Origin: Malus domestica
Taxonomy: Eukaryota > Streptophyta > Magnoliopsida > Rosales > Rosaceae
Assembly: GCF_042453785.1 (NCBI RefSeq)
Contig: NC_091677.1
Location: 5,365,501-5,429,500, forward strand
Direction of reading: 5' to 3'
DNA: 64,000 nucleotides
Positions within the stretch are counted from its first letter, which is position 1; every line of letters begins with the position of its first letter. A program made the translations under genes and the position numbers. Below the pieces are notes generated by a model. The model saw nothing but the letters and a program-made list of their open reading frames with translations. It did no database searches and was not told the DNA's origin. Positions 57,306-64,000 of the stretch are shown one piece after another.

Positions 57306-57359
57306 GGCATGTCTATATGTATGTATATTAATGTAATGACATATTTGTACTAAGTGGTG

Positions 57360-57453
57360 AATGATTAAGACTAAGCTACACAATAAACTAACTATAAATT
57401 GGTATCGAATTTGTCTTCCACATGCGTTGAACCTAAGATCTCTCACTTATAGT
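57360..57453 (-). mobile_element. SINE copy 3, cut by an LTR element
   Basis: Same family as 23524 and 25598: minus strand holds GTGAGAGATCTTAGGTTCAA (B-box side) and ATACCAATTTATAG. It stops abruptly at 57453 where the LTR sequence begins. A short GTAGACTAATACTAAGTG-like piece on the far side (58917-58935) may be the rest. Confidence 0.6.
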
Positions 57454-58916
57454 TGACTATCAGAGTGCAACAAACAAGATTACAAAATAATAAGATTTTT
57501 ATTAAGCAAATAAGAATGCCGAAACGGCTACAAAACTCCAAGAGACTACATTATGACTAACTTGTTCTCAATTGAATAACAAGTATGCTATTTATAATAA
57601 ATAACCCTAACCCTAAAAGGTAAGAAACCGAAACCCTAACGCTAATGAGCTAAGCCCAGAAAACTAAACATTAAAGTAAACTTAAATACTAATATTTCCC
57701 AACACGCCCTCCCCCCCCTCCCCGGCGTCAAACTCATGGCGGTATATGACACGAGTTTGCAAACAAGCAGATGTTGATTGGCTCCGTTAGGCGGACTGCG
57801 AACTGGACTTGACTTGATTGGCGAATTAATTCATACTGGCGTTGAGAGTATGGAGAGAAAGCATACGAGTGTTCCTTGTCACTAAACTAACGAGATTTCC
57901 ATATTCCAATTACAACAACAAACCAAGAGTAACAAAAACTATCACTCAAGTGGTCGAGTGCTTGGCAAGCAAACTCCTACAAAACTTAACCGTGTGGGCC
58001 TCAAATGGCCTAACAAGCACCACTAATTTTATCTTTTTTTTTTCCCAACAATTCAAACACATTCTCATCAAGGTAAATGGCCTTTACCACAATGGTGGAG
58101 ACGAGTGTTGTTCTTGCACCACGGTGCGGATTCGAACCCCACTGACTCCCTAATCTAACATCTAATCTAATAAATCTATCGTTTGACAAAAAAAAAAAAT
58201 GGCCCCATCATTCTGAATACGCTTAAAACACATCACTTGTCAATGTACCAATCTTCTTTAATCGCAGATCACCAACTTCAGAACTTCCTCCGTTAAATCA
58301 TTCACAACTCTCTCATCAGATACAACGGCATGCACCACTGGGTTGCAGTCTCTAACTTGAAGACAATAACAGTTCAAGCAGAGGAGTCACGCAAGTTCGA
58401 TCGGGCAGTAAGTAGCAAACAGAATTTGTGTTCGTCAGATTTGAGTTCTCTAGGCTGCGGGTTGGGCTAGCGAGTCCAAATCAGGCAAACGACGATATCA
58501 AGGCTCTAGCGTGATGGCGGTGCGAGACAGAGGTGTAGTGGCTCTAGCGGCTAGGCACGGCTCCGACTTCAGACTAGCATATTTATTTTTAAATTTTTTA
58601 TGAACAACAAACATAGGGTAACCCAAACCAGAAAACGAAGAAAGTTTTACGAAACGAAATTGGACAAAACAAACAACGAAGATAGACAAACTGATACAAA
58701 CAAAACAAAAGTAGATTAAACCACAAAGGATTAAACTTGCTTCGATGCCAAGTTGAATATCAGAGTGCACGACAAACAAGACTACAAAATAATAAGAATT
58801 TTATTTAACAAACAAGAATGCCGAAATGGTTACAAAACTCCAAGAGGTTACATCGTGACTAACTTGTTCTCAATTGAATAACAATCATGCTATTTATAAT
58901 ATACTAACTCTAACCA
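57454..58916 (-). mobile_element. Small non-autonomous LTR retroelement (Copia-like), reverse orientation
   Basis: Direct repeats: 57454 to ~57702 (3' LTR) and ~58754-58916 (5' LTR, lacking its first ~90 bp). On the minus strand both contain TATTATAAATAGCAT (promoter), CAATTGAGAACAAGTTAGTC, TTTCGGCATTCTT, an AATAAAA signal, and end GCACTCTGATAGTCA or GCACTCTGATATTCA. Next to the 5' LTR is CTTGGCATCGAAGCAAG (~58737-58753), a degenerate match to the initiator-Met primer site TGGTATCAGAGC. Before the 3' LTR is a purine tract (CCCTCCCCCCCCTCCCC on plus, ~57707-57723) followed by TGTTGGGAAATATTAG as LTR start. The interior is ~1 kb with no gag or pol, so it needs enzymes in trans. Confidence 0.75.
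58083..58198 (+). mobile_element. Short tRNA-derived SINE inside the LTR element
   Basis: A-box-like CAATGGTGGAGACGAG, B-box-like GCGGATTCGAACCCC about 35 bases on, then an A run of 12 at 58187-58199. AAATGGCC precedes it (58075-58082) and AAATGGCC follows the tail, a likely target-site duplication. Inserted in the LTR element's interior, so younger than it. Confidence 0.65.
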
Positions 58917-59012
58917 GTAGACTAATACTAAGTGAATATATACTCACATATATAATTAAAAAAAACTCAAAGAATTAAAAAATGGAAATGATATGAATAT
59001 ATTCATGTACAT

Positions 59013-59165
59013 TTTTTTTTTCGGAAAAAAAATGTATTATTATTAAGGGGAGGGTGGAAGTTCAAAACTATTACAATAATTTAAGGGAGGAGAAGTTTCT
59101 AACCTGGGACGCATGAGTAAAAACCTAATACTCTATCCACTAGAAAATTGGACCACATGCAATAC
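59013..59165 (-). mobile_element. SINE with perfect 12-bp target-site duplication
   Basis: ATTCATGTACAT flanks it exactly (59001-59012 and 59166-59177). On the minus strand it shows an A-box-like TCTAGTGGATAGAGTATTAG, a B-box-like CCCAGGTTAGAAACTTC and a 3' A run (poly-T on plus at 59013-59021). It sits in one arm of a longer hairpin. Confidence 0.85.
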
Positions 59166-59276
59166 ATTCATGTACATGTTTGTAGTTTATTTGTTAATGC
59201 ATCATACATTAGTAACTTTCATAATAATAAAAAAAAAACATGCATTAACAAATAAATTGAAAACATGTACATGAAT
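59166..59276. repeat. Inverted repeat (hairpin) interrupted by the SINE
   Basis: Left arm 59166-59202 (ATTCATGTACATGTTTGTAG...) pairs with right arm 59240-59276 (...AAAACATGTACATGAAT) over 37 bases with few mismatches; loop of 37 nt. The same hairpin was the SINE target. Possibly a foldback MITE. Confidence 0.7.
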
Positions 59277-59279
59277 ATT

Positions 59280-60970
59280 TTAACATCAAAATCAATAAGA
59301 GAGAGGATGCAAGACAGAGAATAAAACTCTAAAGCATGGAAGGCTTTGAAGAATGATTATGTTCCAACAATAAACCAAAAAAAAAGTAATGTGAAGTGAA
59401 ATCATATTTTTATATACCATTTGTGTAAGGGTCCCCTCTGCTATGTCTTGAGATCATTCCAAATGGTGCATTTGACTACCATTGGTTTGTTTCCGAGACC
59501 AAAATAATTGACGATATAAATGGAAGGTGATGCAAATATGATCAATGTACATGCCTAGCCGCAAAAGAAGTGGCAAGGTTGTGTTTCCAAAGGTACAAAG
59601 TACACCCTGGTTTGATATTGATATGACCATGGAGTTGTCCATGCCAGTGTTTTGAATACAAACTATAGTTTTGACCTGGAATATCCTTAGTATATATCCA
59701 TATGAATAATGAAGAATTTTTTCCTAGAGAATATTAGGCTATTTTGCCCCCCGTTTAGCCACTACCAAAGTTCATAAACAATTCACAATCACTCGTAGAT
59801 GCAGAAAATTAGCATATTTTTTTATACAAAAAAAAAGAGTGTAAAATTAAATCTCACACGTCTTTCAAAACCTCATACAACATGCATTGATGGTTCATAA
59901 TTATTCCTACAATATGCACTTACGATTCACAATCTCTTATGTCTAGTGCAGATTTGTTTACTAAAAGGGATGTTGAAAAATAAGCCTCACATATGTCCCC
60001 CATTAGACGAAGTGCCAAGAGACCCTCTTGTCAAAGCCATTAGCCATGCCATCCTTATAGGTGCTATTTGCTTTTACATGCCGCGCGCCGCGTCTACACG
60101 CACTAAACATAAATTTAGCAACAAAAAACAACTTTTAGGGCAAAGGAAAGTCATGGTCTGAGACTATGATGGTCTCATAGGCGAGAATATCTGTGGTCTG
60201 AAACCCAGAGCACATGTTTCCAACTATCATAGGAGAAATTTTTAGTTGTGACGGAAATACGGATGATACATCACATGTTTTTATGTAAGTGGTGAAAAAT
60301 TTTAATTTTTAAATTATTAACTTTTTAACACACATATCCCATCATTTATATAGGAACACGTGGTGTACCACCTCATGTAACGATCACACTGAAAAATCTC
60401 TCCAGCTATAGACACAAAAATCACCCTATACCCCACCTCCTGATATTGGAGAAACTTTTTAGGGTACCCGGTATCCTAGCTGAGCTGGTGTTCCCAGCAA
60501 ATAAAGGCGTGAAACATAACAAAAAAATGCCAGCTAACTTATTTTGTCAATACAATTCCTAACTTACCCTAAAAGTCAGAGAGAATTTCGAACAAACCAC
60601 CCTCCCTTTGCCAAGAACTGACAACACCAATCATCCTACTGCCATGAACTCACGGCCAGACAACAATCCCTCCATTGATGGCGATAACTACACCAGTGAC
60701 ACCCCATTATTTCTCTCACTTCCTATACTTATTGTTTTCCATTCCTACTCTTAATTTTCTCCTCTTCCATTCTTACCTCGTAATGGAGCTTGAGGATGAT
60801 CAGCTTGAACTCCAACCTTCAAATCTGTTGTCTGCAACCTCCGATCAAAGTGCAGAGGTGGCCGACGATATATTTATAGTGCCCTTCCCCGACCTAAGGG
60901 AGGATTAGAACGAAAAATAGGAAGGTAGAAGGAGATAGAAAAAGGAGAAGGGAAGGAAGAGATGGGTGTG
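59280..60970. other. Intergenic, no gene recognised
   Basis: AT-rich with short frames. One of 77 codons at 60675-60908 (ending FIVPFPDLRED) has a hydrophobic start and acidic end but no recognisable similarity; it is not called as a gene. Confidence 0.3.
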
Positions 60971-60974
60971 GTGG

Positions 60975-61220
60975 TAGGGATGTGCAACGATTATGGCAGA
61001 TGACTAACTATTTATGCTCATCCCTAGCACCCCACTCATCTGCCATAACTGTTTATCCATAACCGTTTATGCTCATACTCGCATAATCGTTCACCCGTTG
61101 GGTAATTACCTAAATGGTTATACCCATACCCATAACCATTTATAAACGGTTAACCATACCCATAACCACATACCTATTTAACTGTAACCGTTTAATACCC
61201 GTTTACCCATTTACCCTTTT
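60975..61220. repeat. hAT-like palindrome and degenerate ATAACCGTTTA repeats
   Basis: TAGGGATG at 60975-60982 and CATCCCTA at 61019-61026 form an inverted pair 52 bp apart, of the type seen at hAT termini. From ~61040 to 61220 the words ATACCCATAACC, ACCGTTTA and GTTTACCC recur many times in both orders, as subterminal transposase-binding repeats do. No transposase frame. Confidence 0.45.
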
Positions 61221-61883
61221 AACCTGTTTATCTTTTTTTTTTCTTACCATTACCGCTTTTTCACCCGTCTACATGTTTTTTAACAACTTGAAAATTAAAA
61301 AAAAATTGTCATAATTTTCTTCTTTTTTTTGACAATTAAATACCGTTATAGGTACATTCATCATATATTTATGTATTTTAATTTTTTAAGTCTTTGTACC
61401 ATTCCAATAATTAAAGTAATAGTTTACAGACAATATTTTTAACTGTTACTAGTAAAGGTAATATAATATTTTCTAAGTATTCTTGGGTTATGTAACTCCT
61501 TTTGAAATAAATAAATGGGTAATTTAGATTATTTAGATTATTAATTATTGATGATTGTTGATGCATAAAATCACTGAGGACTTTGGTATAATAGAAAGTG
61601 TCAAGTTTGTGATCTTTGCTAGACTGCTCTAGTCACTAGTGTGGATAAGTATGTAAATGGACAGAGACAGGGAAGCAAACACAAGATGTACGTGGTTTAC
61701 CTAGATTGGCTACGTCCACGGAGTAGAGGAGTTCTCATTAATTGTGAAGGGTTTACCCAAGTACATAGGTTCAAAATCTCCTTTAATGAGCTCTAGTAAA
61801 TGATTTAGTACAAATGACATTAGGAAATATTGTGAAAGAATGATCTTCTTTTATAGAAGATAGTCTCTAGCTTTGTTCTGACT

Positions 61884-61985
61884 TTGACACGTGTCGTGCT
61901 GTGATTGGCCTCTGATGTTGACACATGTCGCGCTATGATTGGCCTCTGATGTCGACATGTGTCGCGCTGTAATTAGCCTCTTGGT
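61884..61985. repeat. Three tandem 34-bp units
   Basis: Units start at 61884, 61918 and 61952; consensus TTGACACATGTCGCGCTGTG then ATTGGCCTCTGATG. Each contains a near-palindromic ACACGTGT / ACATGTGT core. Located just downstream of the probable LTR promoter. Confidence 0.9.
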
Positions 61986-62436
61986 TGGAGGGAAACTCTT
62001 GTGGATCCTTGACGGTATAATGTTGATCGGTGCTCAGTAGTTTTGAGATTGGTGAAGTATGGTACAAACAGTGCTCCCCTAAGTTCTCGATTGAGGAAAA
62101 CTCCTTGGTTGGGGACTTGCAAGATCCAAGCCACTGAGTAATCATGAAACTTCTAAGTACCGAAGTGTGGTATCGTTTTCACTTGCCTTATCTGTCTCAT
62201 AGGTAGATGTGACATCTTCTCTGGAAGTACTTTTCCTCCATCCAGGAGTGGTATCTTTAACCGATGGAGATGCATAAGGTAATGTATCAATTTCACTTGA
62301 AGCTTATTTGTAGTTTCGGGCTTGGTCAAGCGCGATACAAACCCTATAGTATGAGTCCCCCAAGTCTCTGAGCGAGGAGTTCTATCGAAAGAGGTGACAA
62401 ACAAAGTAAGCAATCAAAGTTCTAAGCGGTCAATCT

Positions 62437-63300
62437 CAGATCAAAAGTTTGATCTCGTGTTTCGGCTGATTGTTCTCATTCTCCTTGTTCTGTAGACATC
62501 AACAAGGACAAAGAAAAGGACACGGAGAAGAGATGATATGAGATACTTTTGCTTTTGAAAAAGTAACTTTCCATTAGCTTATTCTTAAACTAGGCTGGAG
62601 GGTTTTCTGGTGTCCTCCAGAGTATAAGGTCGACTCAAGAATTTGAGAGTCAAAACAAGTCCATCAAATCAAAAGTTTGTTCGACCTTGATGATATGGGA
62701 TACTTTTGCTGTTGACAAAGTAATGGATGTGGTATGGCGAGGCTTTGCTCTTTGGCAATGGTGTCAGCGAAAGGTTGTTGAACCTTCTCGAGCTCTTCAG
62801 ATAGGGCAGCGATGCCGGGCTTGGATTTGACTTAGACTTATCCGTTTGGATTGTGCGGTTCTCTAGGAAGGGCATCGTGTTGTAGTGATCTGTTCCAGGT
62901 CATCATTGAACCTTCTGCTTTAATCTTTTGTGTCACAGAAGTGGTGCGCAACATTTCCATTTAAATGGTTCTTCAGATCACTACTCATCAGCGACTCATT
63001 CATGCTTGGCAGCTTTAGTGTAAAGAGCCAATATTGTATCAACTGATATGAGGTATTTGCCGAAAGAATTTGCGACCTTGACAACAGTTGATGATGCGTA
63101 CTCGAGAGCAATGTTAGGCAAGCAACCATGCAAAGATTATGGGCAATCAGTTCCAGATCGGAAGTTTGATTTTAGGTTCCGACTGATTGCGTTCTTTCTC
63201 TTTGTCCTGCAGGTAAGAGCAAGGGCAAAGGAAAAGACAGGGAAAAAGCATGATATGGGATACTCGTGCTTTTAACCATGATGATATGAAATACTCTTGC
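62437..63300. repeat. Internal diverged repeats of the right-end element
   Basis: GATCAAAAGTTTGATCTCGTG at ~62438 is echoed by GATCGGAAGTTTGATTTTAGG at ~63156, each followed by a CCGACTGATTG/CGGCTGATTG word and an AAGGACAAAGAAAAGG-like stretch. GATGATATGAGATACTTTTG at ~62533 recurs at ~62691, ~63250 and ~63280. Confidence 0.65.
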
Positions 63301-63389
63301 TCTAGTGTGGCTTGTTTGCATAGGTATTATCGGGAGAAAGGAAGCTGAGTATTTCGAGAGACTTCGTTAGGAGTGCCCTCTCGGATGTG

Positions 63390-64000
63390 AGGAATAGTTA
63401 AGCATTTTTTGCAGGTCTGCTTGGCTGTGGAGGATGGAGGTCGACATATATAGGAATTTCCCTAACATCAAGTAGTAATGCTATTCCTTTACCCTTCTCA
63501 GTCATAACAATGTAGTGGGAGCTGCAAGCTTCACGTGTTTTAACTTTATCAAAGCATTTTGAAAAAGTGGTATGTGGTATCCGGAAAGTTGATGTTGCGT
63601 GTGAAGATTGCAGACAAGTTTTATCCACGGAAATCTGGCTCTTGAAGTTCGGAGAGTGGTGCCTCTTCAAATTTCAAACAAGAAGAAATGTTGAAGATCT
63701 AGCTTTCAAAATTCGGAGAGCATTACCTCTTCAATTTTTTAACAAGTAAATCTGTTGAAGGTGTGTTCTTGGATATAAGGAAAAATTAGGCATTCTTGTG
63801 AGTATGCTTTGCCACGAAAGATGAAGGTCGACACATCTAGAGATTTGCCAATTAGCCAGTAGTTGTGTTGTTCATTTACCCGTGTGGGTAATAGTAGGGT
63901 AGCTGGAACTGCAAAATTCACACACCATAACTTGGTCAGGGATCTTTGAGAAAGCTACCCATGGTACCCGAAAAGCTGATGTTGTATGTGGGTAGTGTTG
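63390..64000. repeat. Two direct repeats of ~220 bp about 385 bp apart
   Basis: The copy at ~63390-63610 contains GGAGGTCGACATATATAGG, CATTTACCC-like sequence, GAGCTGCAAGCTTCACG and GGTATCCGGAAAGTTGATGT. The copy at ~63777-63990 contains GAAGGTCGACACATCTAG, TCATTTACCCGTGTGG and GGTACCCGAAAAGCTGATGT in the same order. The second copy runs to the window edge. Confidence 0.7.

Larger units (their letters stand above)
61556..64000 (+). mobile_element. Start of a large repeat-rich LTR retroelement, cut by window edge
   Basis: A probable LTR start TGTTGATGCATAAAATCAC at 61556 is followed by GATGTACGTGGTTTACC, CTACGTCCACGGAG and a TTTTATAGAAGATAG promoter-like word at ~61851, a layout I associate with long LTRs in apple-type genomes. 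Beyond it the sequence is built from diverged internal repeats (see separate entries) and has no gag-pol frame within the window. The other end lies outside, so class (LARD-like or Gypsy LTR) is not settled. Confidence 0.5.

Noticed and set aside
58120-58150. tRNA gene suggested by GATTCGAACCCC
   Set aside because: Only the T-loop-like box and a loose A box are present, no cloverleaf, and an A tail follows; fits a SINE.
60675-60908. 77-codon frame ending FPDLRED
   Set aside because: No recognisable similarity, no supporting promoter or splice context, and surrounded by repeat debris.
61884-61985. CRISPR-like array
   Set aside because: Three contiguous 34-bp units without spacers in plant nuclear DNA; a tandem repeat, not CRISPR.

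Overview
This is nuclear DNA from a dicot plant. The genes have GT-AG introns, the intergenic DNA is AT-rich, and the space between genes is full of short non-autonomous mobile elements (MITEs, SINEs, remnants of LTR and LINE elements). The protein sequences and several repeat families look like a woody rosid, most likely Rosaceae of the apple/pear type; that taxon is an inference. No organelle, bacterial or viral gene cluster was seen.

Layout. 1-2638 (+): 3' part of a vacuolar amino-acid transporter gene of the AVT6 type, cut by the window edge. 5158-16938 (-): a complete 17-exon gene for a ~2,152-residue FURRY/MOR2-PAG1 cell-morphogenesis protein. 18792-21470 (-): intronless PPR gene, MEF13-like. 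25950-27050 (+): intronless RING-H2 E3 ligase. 27450-29636 (-): intronless MORC-type GHKL ATPase, convergent with the RING gene. 29.6-38.8 kb: gene-poor, with an F-box pseudogene, a Mutator-like element and MITEs. 38797-39405 (+): group S bZIP factor. 41009-43546 (-): intronless DYW-class PPR gene, EMB2261-like. 44750-46987 (+): three-exon GAUT9-like glycosyltransferase. 50695-52161 (+): 6-phosphogluconate dehydrogenase with a peroxisomal C-terminus and a probable 5'-UTR intron. 54308-54682 (-): SOB FIVE-LIKE protein. 55-64 kb: no convincing gene; LINE, SINE and MITE remnants, a small LTR element, and the start of a large repeat-rich LTR element running off the right edge.

The genes are ordinary housekeeping and regulatory loci with no operon-like logic. 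Four of them (MEF13-like PPR, RING, GAUT9, PGD2) appear in the same order as the Arabidopsis loci I recall as At3g02330-At3g02360, so this looks like a conserved ancestral block interrupted by MORC, bZIP and EMB2261-like genes.

The observations most worth checking are a 34-bp-arm hairpin at 24465-24572 that resembles a miRNA precursor, an intronless MORC gene, several mobile-element insertions with readable target-site duplications, and the repeat-built LTR element at the right end. I did not find a clearly new biological system; most unexplained structure is mobile-element debris.
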